The notes: generated by a model not told the origin, from the sequence alone. DNA of 64,000 bases from Halorubrum laminariae (GCF_024494655.1 NZ_JANHDL010000003.1:124001-188000); one strand, 5' to 3'; shown: positions 47,406-56,613, numbered from the stretch's first letter. Numbers and translations are program-made.

Positions 47406-47543
47406 TTAGTTCTTCGCCTCGTCTGGGTCGTACTGCGTGACCATATTACGGAGGAGATCGTCGTAGGTTTCTCCACCGCGCTTCTGGGCTTTGACTAGCT
47501 CACGTGTCGCGCGTGAGACTGGGATTCTGGTATCGGTCGTCAT
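47406..47543 (-). CDS. Small ribbon-helix-helix-like protein (DUF7557-like)
   Basis: 45 residues from MTTDTRIPVSRATRELVKAQ to DEAKN; the middle reads KRGGETYDDLLRNMV. The pattern (strand with alternating residues, then two helices with RGGETYDDLL) matches small haloarchaeal VapB/RHH-like proteins. No toxin gene adjoins it. An in-frame ATG at 47588 would extend it by 15 residues, but the TATA element at 47601-47610 predicts initiation near 47580, favouring 47543. Confidence 0.55.
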   Translation of the reverse strand: MTTDTRIPVSRATRELVKAQKRGGETYDDLLRNMVTQYDPDEAKN

Positions 47544-47600
47544 TGCTGGGTCGTGATCGGCCGCCTTTGTGGCAGCGTTGATAGACATGATACACCCCGG

Positions 47601-47610
47601 TAAATATATT
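47601..47610. promoter_or_regulatory. Near-palindromic bidirectional TATA element
   Basis: TAAATATATT sits between two divergent genes, about 38 nt from the ATG at 47644 on one side and about 60 nt from the RHH-like start at 47543 on the other. Its symmetry (AAATATATTT-like with flanks) could serve both directions. Confidence 0.5.
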
Positions 47611-47643
47611 TCCACTGAGTAGTAATGATGAAATGACTTTACT

Positions 47644-48786
47644 ATGTCGTCTGCAACAGATCGGCCTCGAGGGTTTCTCACACCGGCAGATAGGGAATTC
47701 TTGATCGGACTCAAGGAGTACGATCATAAACAACAGTATTCGAATCGTCGACAGGATATCCGAGAACGAACGGCGAACGCTCTCCTTGATTTTTCTCTTC
47801 TCCAGTACTCACTTCGGGATCGAGACCGAAAACGGATCTTTCAGAGTCCAGCTGAGGAAGCCGGTGTCGAGGAGGTACAGTTTCAGGAGAGCATTCAGTC
47901 GATGCTCTATTGGACATATCTAGGCCTCAAGGAGCAACGATACGACTTTGAAGGACTCCTAGTACGGGCCATCGAAGAGGCTGAGAAGGATTTTGCTCGG
48001 AAGTATTTCGGTGAAACCGTTGAGATCTCCGTGAGCTTCGACGTTGATGTCATCCGTTCACACGACATTGATACACTCATTACTCAGATCGAGTCGGGAG
48101 GTCCAGTTCCGGCAAATCGGCTTTACGATTTACTTCAATTATCGAAGGGCGTCCCGATCGATGTTGACGATTTGAGTACGCTTCGTGTCTGGTTCAAATC
48201 GGGGTATCCCGACGGGGAGAAAGCTGTTCTTGAGACCCTTTTCTCGGAGTATCTGGGCTCTGATATCGATATTGTTGACGCCCAAGCGAGAATCGATCCC
48301 AGCGAACTCGGAATCGAGAAAGAAGATGCGGTCATAGATTCCGACAGTTCATCGATTGATCCTTCCGAAATCAAGAATAAGCCGACTATAGACTACTCTC
48401 CTTCTGATGACACTATAGAGGAAATCAAGCAGGCTGAAATGGAACGGCGGATTCGACACGGAAAAGAAGACAAATCGGAGGACTCTACATCGATAACCGA
48501 GGGGGTCATCGACTCTATATTCGAAGAATCCGACAACGATTCTCGATCGATCTATACTGTTATCGAGAACGAGCCGATGCGGGAAAAGGATGTGACGCCC
48601 GAGAATGTTCTTGCACTCCTCGAAGGCGTTCGAGAGCAGCTTGTAAGTACTGAAGACGTGGCGGCAGCGTTTGGATGTAACCCCGATATTGCGCACAATG
48701 TACTCTCTGAAATCTCCGAACTGAAGGCGCAATCTGTGCTGGATACCCAACAGAGTCGTCTAGAGATTTGGACGTGGGTTCAATGA
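47644..48786 (+). CDS. Haloarchaeal protein with N-terminal RGFLTPADR module and C-terminal HTH-like region
   Basis: 380 residues. The N-terminal 130 residues (RGFLTPADREFLIGLKEYD; RERTANALLDFSLLQYSLRD) form a module I have seen as a haloarchaeal protein of unknown function, often on mobile elements. The middle (about 200-310) is acidic and low in complexity. The end (LLEGVREQLVSTEDVAAAFG followed by CNPDIAHNVLSEISELKAQ) looks like a winged-helix or HTH. Likely a transcription-linked regulator; not proven. Divergent from the RHH-like gene across a shared promoter. Confidence 0.6.
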   Translation: MSSATDRPRGFLTPADREFLIGLKEYDHKQQYSNRRQDIRERTANALLDFSLLQYSLRDRDRKRIFQSPAEEAGVEEVQFQESIQSMLYWTYLGLKEQRYDFEGLLVRAIEEAEKDFARKYFGETVEISVSFDVDVIRSHDIDTLITQIESGGPVPANRLYDLLQLSKGVPIDVDDLSTLRVWFKSGYPDGEKAVLETLFSEYLGSDIDIVDAQARIDPSELGIEKEDAVIDSDSSSIDPSEIKNKPTIDYSPSDDTIEEIKQAEMERRIRHGKEDKSEDSTSITEGVIDSIFEESDNDSRSIYTVIENEPMREKDVTPENVLALLEGVREQLVSTEDVAAAFGCNPDIAHNVLSEISELKAQSVLDTQQSRLEIWTWVQ

Positions 48787-48791
48787 TAATC

Positions 48792-49004
48792 TTAGTAGAA
48801 CTTTTTTGTTTCTGAGTAGCCCATACAGTGACTTACGTAGACAATCTGCATCAGAAGCCCCTCCCTATCTCGTAGGACCAACTCTGTCTCCTCCTTCACA
48901 TGGTCACGAACCCGTTCGAATCCACCGTCTCCAACTTTTACAGTGAGCGCGCGTACAATTGCGTCTAAGAGGTCGTCACGGTTCGAGTTCCCGATGCGCC
49001 GCAC
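48792..49004 (-). CDS. Small hypothetical or truncated ORF
   Basis: 70 residues from a GTG start, ending CMGYSETKKFY. The frame remains open upstream (IGYHDRPPW) without a start codon, so it may be a 3' fragment of a longer gene. Convergent with the preceding gene, with its stop only 6 nt away. Codon use is moderately haloarchaeal. Function unknown. Confidence 0.3.
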   Translation of the reverse strand: MRRIGNSNRDDLLDAIVRALTVKVGDGGFERVRDHVKEETELVLRDREGLLMQIVYVSHCMGYSETKKFY

Positions 49005-49215
49005 CCACGGCGGCCGGTCATGATATCCAATTGCGATAAATTCAACTAGTATCTGGAAACCGCATTAAATTAGTGAATGAGGCGTTCGACCTCAGGGCGT
49101 TTATGACCCATATCGAACGCCTCAGCGAAGGTGTCGAGTATAATGTATCTTCCCCAGGTACACACGGCTACAGCAGAGTGCAGGGAGAAGTCTCCCCATG
49201 ACCTCAACAGAGCAA

Positions 49216-52050
49216 TTATTTGGTATATTGAAGTAATTTCTCAGCAGTCACAGGACCAACCTGTGGGACAGAGGTCAGCTCAGACTTCGTTGCTTGACGC
49301 AAATCTTCGACAGTCTCGTATCCCGCATCTTCGAGTTCCGTGATGCTTCGGATACTGAGGCCAGCGATATATCTATCAAGCTCTTCGGTAGGTGTGTGCA
49401 GATTAATCGATGACTCAGCTGGAATGAGTTCAGCCTCGATTAACGCATTTTCCCAGGAACCGAAGCGATCGTAAATTGATGCTATACTCATTGTGCCATA
49501 TTGATTCATGTCGTCCTCAGTTGGCAATTCTCCTAAGTCGTCTGCTAGTAATTTAATCGCATGCAACAAACGGGCTCGAGAATACACCGTATCTGTTCTC
49601 GTTGGACTCCTTTCAGTCGTCGTATTATTTGTTGCTGTGTTCACGCCCGAATTATCCGATGAGAGTGCGCTATCACAGGCTGCCTCCCACGAACCAAATC
49701 GGAGGACATAGGTAGAGACTGAAGTTTGACCTTCGGCGTTCATTTCATCGACAGTTGGCTTCCCTCCGACTACATCACTCACCCGTTCGAGTTCCTTGAC
49801 GAGATCGATACCGAGGGGTGGATACCACATTGTTGGGATGTCTGTCCGATTTTCTGTTTCGAGCCCAGCCATGTTCGCCGCAGTTGTAAAGTCCTCATAC
49901 TGCTCCTCGATAGTGGAGATGGAGATCTTGCCTGTATTCTCGTACAAATCCGGGATAATCTGAATGGGGGATCCTGATTCTGAGGCAATATCCCAAAGTG
50001 CCGAGGATATCTCTGTTCTCATTTCGCTGGACACAGTTGACGCACGACCGTTACACTCTGTTTCTGATTTAGAATTATCGTTGACTGCTGCGATAACGTT
50101 CTCAACGTTCCCAAACATCGAGATATACGTCTCTGGTGAGAACGGTGTCTTCTGTGCCAAGTGATACGGTGTGAGCTCACCCGACACATCTTCTAGGTTA
50201 GGTACCTCCGATAGCAACCTCGCTCGGTATTTTTCAACCTCCTCAGGGCCGTAGCTTTTGCTGATATGCTCCGGCCCCGCATTTCTCGCTGCAGTCCACG
50301 CCTTTCGCATTGACCCGAATCTATCTGTAATAACTTCAGTCTCGTATGCTAAGAGATGAGAGAGAACTTCTTCTGGCGGTCTCGCTCCAAATTCTTGTTC
50401 TAGACGGTACAAGTCGGCGGTCAAAACATCGCGAGCGTACTCGGTTGGTTCGTCAGTGCGCACACCAGCACAGTCGACAGCTGTGTTGAACTCGCCGAAC
50501 GCAGCGATATACGAAGTTGAGGTACGGTCAGTCCACGTATCGATGGTGGTCTCAGTAGGATTCTGACCAGTTTGCACAGCACATCTCTCGAGAGTCAAGA
50601 GAAGAGAGCCAAAGATATCTTTGCGCTGAGTCGGCCGCATCGCTGACCAATCATCAGCATCGGAGGTAGAACAGTTCACAACATCCTCCCATGACCCAAA
50701 CCTCAAGAGATACGTTTGCGGAGAGTATGCCCCAAGAATTTCGACATCAAGTGGTCGCGGAATACTACCCGTCTCGTCTGTGACACGGTCAAGATCATCC
50801 AACAATACCGTGTCACTACCCAGTCCTTCGTCAATACGAAGCTGATCTTCGAAGGTGAGGCCTGCAGCATCACTCGGAAATAGGTACTTGTCTTGGTTCT
50901 GCGGTTGACGATAGGGCACGCCTGCAATCGTCGTTGTCAGTTTCCACGACCCGAACTTATTGAAGAGGGCGTACGGATCTATTATCTCCTCATCAAGGAC
51001 AGTCTCGAACGACGGAACCGGAGTTGTCTCTGTTATTGTCTCGAATGTCTTGCGAACGTCGTCTATAGAGACTGCCCTCAATCCGGACATTTCCTGCTGT
51101 GGAGTTAGCCCCGCAGCTTCTACAGCAGTCTCCCATCGCGTAAATTCACTCTGGTACGTCTCAATGCTGTGAGGACTATGTGTATTAACCGCCTGAATCG
51201 TGTGATTCCCACCCGTCTGTTCGGATACTCGACGAAGATCGAGTGCAAGCAATAGCTTTGTGGAATTCTGGTAGTTGTTAGCCGAGATATCAGATGTTCG
51301 GTTCGCCGCTCTGAGAAGACTGCCCCAATTACCGAATCGGCGAATATAGGTTAGTTTTGAGTAGGGAGTGTACTCTGTGACCTCTTCCGGGAGCGGCGGT
51401 CTACCTAGACGGTCCCACAGGTCTACGTATCCCTCTAATAATGCATCTTTGGAGGTTGCAGAATACCCTCCTGACGGGATATCTGCACGATCCAACGCAC
51501 TTTCCCAAGACTGGAAGTACGCACCATACTTCCGTAATGGGATGGTACCTGAGCGGAGGACATCTGTAGCCAAGGGAGGACGACCTAAGCTGTCTCTAAG
51601 AGTTCTCAGATGCTCACAAAGGCCATCCAACGTGTAGACTTCTCCAGATAGTCCTTCTTCAACGCGTTCGATGGCAGCTCTAAGTGAACCAAACTGTGCG
51701 ACAAAATCCTCTAACTCGAATATTCCAAACTGTTGAATCTCTGTGTCGTTGGGTCGTCGCCCTACCGAGCTCAGTATCAAATATAGGTCTTTTAGTAGAT
51801 CATTGTGCGAGGGTGGGTCCCGTTGCTGAGGAGAGCCTTGGTCGACAGGTGATGTCGGGAACGGGACCGTCTGTTCACTGATCCCAGCTGCGTTACGAGC
51901 CTCTGCCAGTGATCCAAATCTGGATTGATACACTGAGTCTGAGAACTCACCGTACCGCGATATTTCTCTCTTACATGGAGGATGTTCGAGTGCATCAGAA
52001 AGCCGCTGTAGTTCTTGGAGTAGAACATCATCTGTTAGAATATCATCCAT
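49216..52050 (-). CDS. Array of about 13 homing-endonuclease-associated-type repeats with C-terminal helix-hairpin-helix
   Basis: 944 residues. About 13 degenerate units of 60-75 residues, each ending in a Y-x3-FGSW-x2-A pattern such as YGAYFQSWESALDRADI, YLLRFGSWEDVVNCST and YDRFGSWENALIEAEL, and usually beginning with a L-GRPP/LP-E-V type segment. This matches the HNR module that accompanies homing endonucleases as a DNA-contact repeat. The last 50 residues are a helix-hairpin-helix pair (LEDAGYETVEDLRQATKSEL, then VPQVGPVTAEKLL). No nuclease, ATPase or methylase motif is visible. A DNA-binding scaffold is inferred. Divergent from the small recombinase gene. Confidence 0.75.
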   Translation of the reverse strand: MDDILTDDVLLQELQRLSDALEHPPCKREISRYGEFSDSVYQSRFGSLAEARNAAGISEQTVPFPTSPVDQGSPQQRDPPSHNDLLKDLYLILSSVGRRPNDTEIQQFGIFELEDFVAQFGSLRAAIERVEEGLSGEVYTLDGLCEHLRTLRDSLGRPPLATDVLRSGTIPLRKYGAYFQSWESALDRADIPSGGYSATSKDALLEGYVDLWDRLGRPPLPEEVTEYTPYSKLTYIRRFGNWGSLLRAANRTSDISANNYQNSTKLLLALDLRRVSEQTGGNHTIQAVNTHSPHSIETYQSEFTRWETAVEAAGLTPQQEMSGLRAVSIDDVRKTFETITETTPVPSFETVLDEEIIDPYALFNKFGSWKLTTTIAGVPYRQPQNQDKYLFPSDAAGLTFEDQLRIDEGLGSDTVLLDDLDRVTDETGSIPRPLDVEILGAYSPQTYLLRFGSWEDVVNCSTSDADDWSAMRPTQRKDIFGSLLLTLERCAVQTGQNPTETTIDTWTDRTSTSYIAAFGEFNTAVDCAGVRTDEPTEYARDVLTADLYRLEQEFGARPPEEVLSHLLAYETEVITDRFGSMRKAWTAARNAGPEHISKSYGPEEVEKYRARLLSEVPNLEDVSGELTPYHLAQKTPFSPETYISMFGNVENVIAAVNDNSKSETECNGRASTVSSEMRTEISSALWDIASESGSPIQIIPDLYENTGKISISTIEEQYEDFTTAANMAGLETENRTDIPTMWYPPLGIDLVKELERVSDVVGGKPTVDEMNAEGQTSVSTYVLRFGSWEAACDSALSSDNSGVNTATNNTTTERSPTRTDTVYSRARLLHAIKLLADDLGELPTEDDMNQYGTMSIASIYDRFGSWENALIEAELIPAESSINLHTPTEELDRYIAGLSIRSITELEDAGYETVEDLRQATKSELTSVPQVGPVTAEKLLQYTK

Positions 52051-52307
52051 CGCGTTGTTAGTTACTCAGATAGACTGCACATATAGTGTTCCTGCTACGC
52101 GGATATGTATGTTGAGTTCGTATTATATTGGTTACAGGTCACTGGATATGTTGGATTTTCAACAGAGTCAATGGTCAATATACAGGATTCCGTGAATGGC
52201 TGTTTTATCTGAGAAGGTAGAATGTTTAATCGAGTTATTGTATAACCCGATTACGAACTAGCCGTTGGACGGCACTAATCGGTGAAGTTGGCCTCAAGAA
52301 AACAAAT

Positions 52308-52315
52308 CTATAACC
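52308..52315 (+). promoter_or_regulatory. TATA-like box before the small recombinase
   Basis: CTATAACC-type element centred about 27 nt before the ATG at 52338, giving a leaderless transcript. Confidence 0.45.
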
Positions 52316-52337
52316 GGGTTTACTATGATATCCGATT

Positions 52338-52931
52338 ATGGTTCGCATCGACGACAGCGAGGACGTGACGAAGTGCTGGCTCTCCCCTGACGAACTGGAC
52401 CAGCTGGAGCGAACAGCTGGGGAGAACGGGTGGGAGCGTGAGGTGGCGGTCCAGCTGATGGGTCGATGCGGACTCAGGGCGTCAGAAGTGAGCTATCCGA
52501 ACGACAGCAACCTACGATACTCCGACGATGGTGACATCTGGCTCTTCGAGATCCAGGGGAAGAATACGAAAGGCGGGTCAAAGACAACACGCGACGCATG
52601 GATGCCTGACGACGTCGCCGAGGACATCCACAAATACAGCCGTGAACGAGACCTCAGCCTATCCGACCCGTGGGTCGACGCCAGTACCCCCTCTGTTCGT
52701 CGATGGGTTAAGGAAGCAGCTCACGCCGTTTCAGAGCAAACTGGCGACCCACGCTGGCAGTCAGTCTCGTCGCATGATCTCCGTCGGTCCTGGGCAACGT
52801 ATCATCTCGTCGAGCGCCAAGTCGACGTCCGGACTATGATGAGTGTCGGTGGGTGGTCTGACTACTCTGCCATCGAGCCATACCTTGCAGAGCCGACCGA
52901 GACACGAATCGGAGAGGCAATGCGGACATAG
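52338..52931 (+). CDS. Small tyrosine recombinase, catalytic domain only
   Basis: 197 residues with a complete catalytic set: Arg47 (CGLRASEV), Lys near 75-78, His146-x-x-Arg149 (SSHDLRRSW), Trp173 (GGWSDYS) and Tyr182 (IEPYL). It lacks the N-terminal core-binding domain of normal integrases. Similar short XerA-like recombinases occur in haloarchaea. It may act on the element's repeats or on DNA inversion sites; target unknown. It lies divergent from the HNR-array gene. Confidence 0.85.
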   Translation: MVRIDDSEDVTKCWLSPDELDQLERTAGENGWEREVAVQLMGRCGLRASEVSYPNDSNLRYSDDGDIWLFEIQGKNTKGGSKTTRDAWMPDDVAEDIHKYSRERDLSLSDPWVDASTPSVRRWVKEAAHAVSEQTGDPRWQSVSSHDLRRSWATYHLVERQVDVRTMMSVGGWSDYSAIEPYLAEPTETRIGEAMRT

Positions 52932-53020
52932 AGACCGAACTAAGAGAGTTGCAATCCAGCACGTCGTAATTGGACCAGTTCACCGCCAGAGTTTTCATTC
53001 TGTTTCCTAATAGGAATTCT

Positions 53021-53686
53021 ATGCCTAATAAGAAAGATTCTATCTCAATAGAGTTGCAGTATCCGTTTCCGGAGGATCGGGTATTCCGCTACCAAGCAAT
53101 GCAGGACGTTCTCGACGTTCTCATCGATCAACCGTATGCGACGTACTCGATGAGCGAGCTTGCGAATCTTACAGGGGCAAATCAAGGGACGATCTCAAAG
53201 GCGGTCAGGCTGCTTTCCGATCTCGACGTCATCGAAACAGCACAGGACGGACGAACCCAGCAGGTCCGGATCAACCGTGACCGGCTCACGAAACCGGACC
53301 CGATTCTCTCGATCCCGCAGGGCGAGTTTCACCAACCGGTTCGGGCGTTTCTGCAACAACTCCAGGACGAGTTGGATGAGTTAGTCGGAGTCGTCCTGTT
53401 CGGAAGCGTCGCTCGGGGGGAAGCAGATAGGACCAGCGACATCGACTTATTGGTGATTGTCGACGAAGATAGAACTGCAGCTCGCCGGACTGTTCAGTCG
53501 GTCGTTAGTGATCTCGAAGACCAACGGTTCGAGGGGAACCGGTACACGTACCAGCCGCTCGTCGAATCGACGGACAGCGTCCAACGAATTGGTGACCAAC
53601 TCCGTCCCCAGTTCAACGACGGGATTACCTTGGTGGGCTCTGATCAACTCTCCGAGCTCCGGACCGAGGTGTACGCCGATGAATAA
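53021..53686 (+). CDS. MNT-type nucleotidyltransferase with N-terminal winged helix (antitoxin)
   Basis: 221 residues. Residues 30-90 are a winged-helix domain (YSMSELANLTGANQGTISKA); residues about 120-160 hold the NTase core GSVARGEADRTSDIDLLV with the metal ligands Asp140 and Asp142. This is the MNT half of a HEPN-MNT toxin-antitoxin pair; MNT antitoxins of this type neutralise by AMP transfer to the HEPN toxin. The HTH half may regulate the operon. The start MPNKKDSIS was preferred to an upstream frame. Overlaps the HEPN gene by 8 nt. Confidence 0.85.
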   Translation: MPNKKDSISIELQYPFPEDRVFRYQAMQDVLDVLIDQPYATYSMSELANLTGANQGTISKAVRLLSDLDVIETAQDGRTQQVRINRDRLTKPDPILSIPQGEFHQPVRAFLQQLQDELDELVGVVLFGSVARGEADRTSDIDLLVIVDEDRTAARRTVQSVVSDLEDQRFEGNRYTYQPLVESTDSVQRIGDQLRPQFNDGITLVGSDQLSELRTEVYADE

Positions 53687-54167
53687 CGATATCCGAGACC
53701 AATTGGTGGAGGCCGAGCGGACCTTCGAGGGTAGTCCCGGAACGATCGAGGAGGGACTGGACGTCGACGACGCAGAGTTAGTCCAACTTCGCCGTGCCTG
53801 CCGGCTATTGGAGGTCGGATCGAACCTCCTCGACCAAGGGTACTACACGGTCGTGATCGAGTCGGCGTTCGTCGCCATCGAGCGCACTATCCAGTTTCGG
53901 TTGATCCACGACGGGGCCATGTCCGCCGCGGAGGTCATCAGCAGCCACCGACGGCTCTACCAACGTGGTGCCGAGATTGGCCTCTACGACGACGCGTTTG
54001 GAGAGGACCTTGCCGAGCTGTGGAACCGGAATCGAACGAAGACCTACTACAGGCTCGGGATCGCGACGAAGGAACAGGCCGAGGCGATGTACCGGCTCGC
54101 CGACGACATCCACCGGCACCTCGTCGATATGACTCGGGTGTCACACGAGTGTCTCTGTCGGGGGTGA
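53679..54167 (+). CDS. HEPN-domain protein (toxin of HEPN/MNT pair)
   Basis: 162 residues, all-helical. Its start overlaps the MNT stop by 8 nt. The HEPN RNase motif R-N-x3-H-x-Y is visible at residues 117-124 as RNRTKTYY, so the catalytic histidine position holds Thr122 while Tyr124, the likely AMPylated residue, is kept. This departs from canonical RNase-active HEPN. Haloarchaeal relatives often read NRTKTYY, so it may be a family trait. Confidence 0.8.
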   Translation: MNNDIRDQLVEAERTFEGSPGTIEEGLDVDDAELVQLRRACRLLEVGSNLLDQGYYTVVIESAFVAIERTIQFRLIHDGAMSAAEVISSHRRLYQRGAEIGLYDDAFGEDLAELWNRNRTKTYYRLGIATKEQAEAMYRLADDIHRHLVDMTRVSHECLCRG

Positions 54168-54986
54168 TGGGTACTCCACGAGTAGATAGGCCGGCACTGA
54201 GGACTGGGAGAGCCGGGAAGAAAACAGGAGCTCGACAGTGAGGAAGATCCCCGGTGGAAGTAAATCCGATCTATCCGTAGAACCGGAATCTCGCTCGGCC
54301 AGAACGTCGAAATTCGGATTTGGAGATACGGGTACAGCCGTTGGGGGACTCGGGAGGGAGTCTCCCCGGCTCATCGGAAGGAATTGGTCGGGTAATGGCC
54401 GAAAGCTGGCAGGCTTCAGTGAGCAACACATGAACGGGTCGGCGAATAACCCCGTTCCGTCGTGAGAATCGCCTTTCTCGCCGGGCGAAATAGCTGTATT
54501 CGTTTTCGGGAGGGTAGGGACTATTCCCTATCGACGGGGGTGAAATGGTTGAAAACCGACCCCTCGACCCCGGTAATCGCCGGGGACTCTCCGGTGACGA
54601 CGAAGATCGCCTTTGTTTCAAACGTTGCGAATTATTCTATCGGCTAAACCCCTATTTTCGCCGGGCGAAACGACCGTATCTGGATTATGCAGGCCGGGGC
54701 TCGTCACCTATTAAGCGGGTCCAGTTGGTCGGGGATTCCTCCAATACCACTGGCAGTTGGTCGGGGTGATTGGGTGTCAGTCAAACACGGCTCGTGATAC
54801 CGGGTTCTATCGGATGAACGGCCTTTTCTGTCGGGCAAAACGTCCGAATTCGGTTCGATGCATGCCTCCCCAACGTCCCGGATCGGCCATATGTTCGGGG
54901 GATCGGTTGGAAGTCATCAGCAACCGATGTGCCCGAGATATCGACGTAACAGACTGGCACAAATAGAACGGGCCGGAAGCCTCAAC
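54168..54986. other. Non-coding stretch with four periodic degenerate direct repeats
   Basis: About 820 nt downstream of the HEPN gene with no convincing ORF. Four blocks of about 58 nt start at 54268, 54454, 54634 and 54804 (spacing 186, 180, 170), each reading about TTCTATCGG...TTTCGCCGGGCGAAAC in the best copy (54634). Between them are extra TTGGTCGGG and GGGGACTC motifs. Pairwise identity over the 32-nt core is about 22 of 32 by eye. See findings. Confidence 0.6.
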
Positions 54987-56324
54987 CTATTCTTTCTCCC
55001 TTGGTGGTTGCACGACCTCCCCAAGCGACCGGACCAACTGCACCCCATTCTCGTAGTCGGTGGTGGCCCGATACCCCTCCTCGTCCTGTTCGACGACCCC
55101 CACAGTGGGGTGGGCGAGGAGCTGGAGGGCGGACCGGATCTCCTCGGTGGTCGGGATGTCGTCGGAGTCCTCCATGCCTACGACGATCCATCGGACGTCC
55201 TCCGCCGTCTCCACGGGGCCGTCAGCGCGTTTGAGGGCCCGAATGACCGCGAGGAGGGTCTCCCCGGCGTCGGTACGGTCCTGAATAGATTCGTCGAGGA
55301 GGTCGAGCCTATCATCTTGGAAGGCCCCGGAGCGAGTCAGGAGAGCAAGGGTCTCCTCCGGGGGAACGGCGTATCGGTCCCGGCGGTCGAGGAGCTCGAC
55401 GAGGTCGTCGACGGCGAGGGTAGTCAGGTCGGTCGTCTCGGCGTTGTCGATGACCTTCGGGGCGAATCCGGGGGCAACCACGATAGCATGGTCGGCCCCT
55501 CGTTGGCGGCGATGCTTGTCCACATTGGTGACCTCAAGGGAGTTGACTCGCCCGTTACCCCGAGCCTTAACTTCGACAACGACGTGTTCCGGGGATCGGA
55601 TCTCCACATCGGTGTCACCCCCTCCCTCGATCCAGTCGGCGGTACACCCCAGCTGGGAGAAGGCCTTCGCGACGAGTTTTTCGAACTCCTCGTGGGCGGT
55701 TCCGTCCGTGCTGGCCGCACGGAGTTGGTTGGCGAGGTCGGGGGTTGGTCCGTCGTCCTCGTCGTCTTCGTCGTCGACAGGGTGGACACGCTCGCCGGCA
55801 TCGGTCAAGTCGGCGATGGCGGTCTCAACCGACTCCTCCCCGGCGAGTTGGTCGAGGCGCTTGTCGGCGACTCGGGTAAACCCCTGGGGACGGTAGGTCT
55901 CGTCGTAGCCGACGAGCTCGTTGAACTCCTCGATGTCGACTTCGACCTCCTCGACATCAGTGAGGAAGGTCATGTATTCCCAAGGGCTCTCATCGTCCCA
56001 TCGGCCGTGGTTGACGTTCTCCTTCCAGAGGTACTCCGCGAGGTTGGGGTCGTGCCGCAGTTGAAGGACTTGACCCCTCGCGATGAACTCTCCATCATGG
56101 TAGACGAGAACGATGTCGTTGCGCTCGACGTTCCGCCACGCACCGTCTACCGAGGTGCCCCAAACATGGACGAGATCTTCGTCAGATGTTGTCCGAAACA
56201 GTTCGAGGTCATCCTCACTGAGATAGGACTCGATGTCGTCAATCGGATGCCCGTCTCGGACGAACCGCTTGTAGTCCTCGAAAGCGTCGTCGCGACCAGC
56301 GGGGAGAATCACGATTCCGGTCAT
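54987..56324 (-). CDS. Modification-dependent-type restriction enzyme: EVE/PUA-like domain plus PD-(D/E)xK nuclease
   Basis: 445 residues. N-terminal about 1-150 is an EVE/YTH-like fold (DLVHVWGTSVDGAWRNVERN; VLVYHDGEFIARGQV), the class used to flip modified bases. Central Mrr-like PD-(D/E)xK domain: FEKLVAKAFSQLG, Asp237/239 in GGGDTDVEI, Glu251-x-Lys253 in VVVEVKARG. The C-terminal 120 residues may be a winged helix. Predicted to cleave DNA carrying modified bases, a type IV-like activity. No methyltransferase is fused to it. Confidence 0.75.
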   Translation of the reverse strand: MTGIVILPAGRDDAFEDYKRFVRDGHPIDDIESYLSEDDLELFRTTSDEDLVHVWGTSVDGAWRNVERNDIVLVYHDGEFIARGQVLQLRHDPNLAEYLWKENVNHGRWDDESPWEYMTFLTDVEEVEVDIEEFNELVGYDETYRPQGFTRVADKRLDQLAGEESVETAIADLTDAGERVHPVDDEDDEDDGPTPDLANQLRAASTDGTAHEEFEKLVAKAFSQLGCTADWIEGGGDTDVEIRSPEHVVVEVKARGNGRVNSLEVTNVDKHRRQRGADHAIVVAPGFAPKVIDNAETTDLTTLAVDDLVELLDRRDRYAVPPEETLALLTRSGAFQDDRLDLLDESIQDRTDAGETLLAVIRALKRADGPVETAEDVRWIVVGMEDSDDIPTTEEIRSALQLLAHPTVGVVEQDEEGYRATTDYENGVQLVRSLGEVVQPPREKE

Positions 56325-56613
56325 ACCACATCGATAATCGTATTCGGATTTCAAATAGGTGATCTATTCTGATACGGTCCAAAACATACACTCTCGCTCC
56401 GAGACTTACCAACGACACCACCAAGACTAATCACTCGAAAAACATTCTTATCACGCATCTCTAATATAGTTCCATCAACGAAAACAAAGGAATCCGTCAT
56501 GCTGAACTTGTCCTCTTCATTCACATTACAGTACGTTGAAACGGTATGATCGAAGTGTATCTGTGGGTTCTGGGATGTTAACCTTCATATCCTTCCGTTG
56601 ATACAGATTGGCT

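Noticed and set aside
54858..56372. 504-codon plus-strand ORF opposite the EVE/PD-(D/E)xK gene
   Set aside because: It is the antisense shadow of the real gene; the sense frame carries clear motifs.
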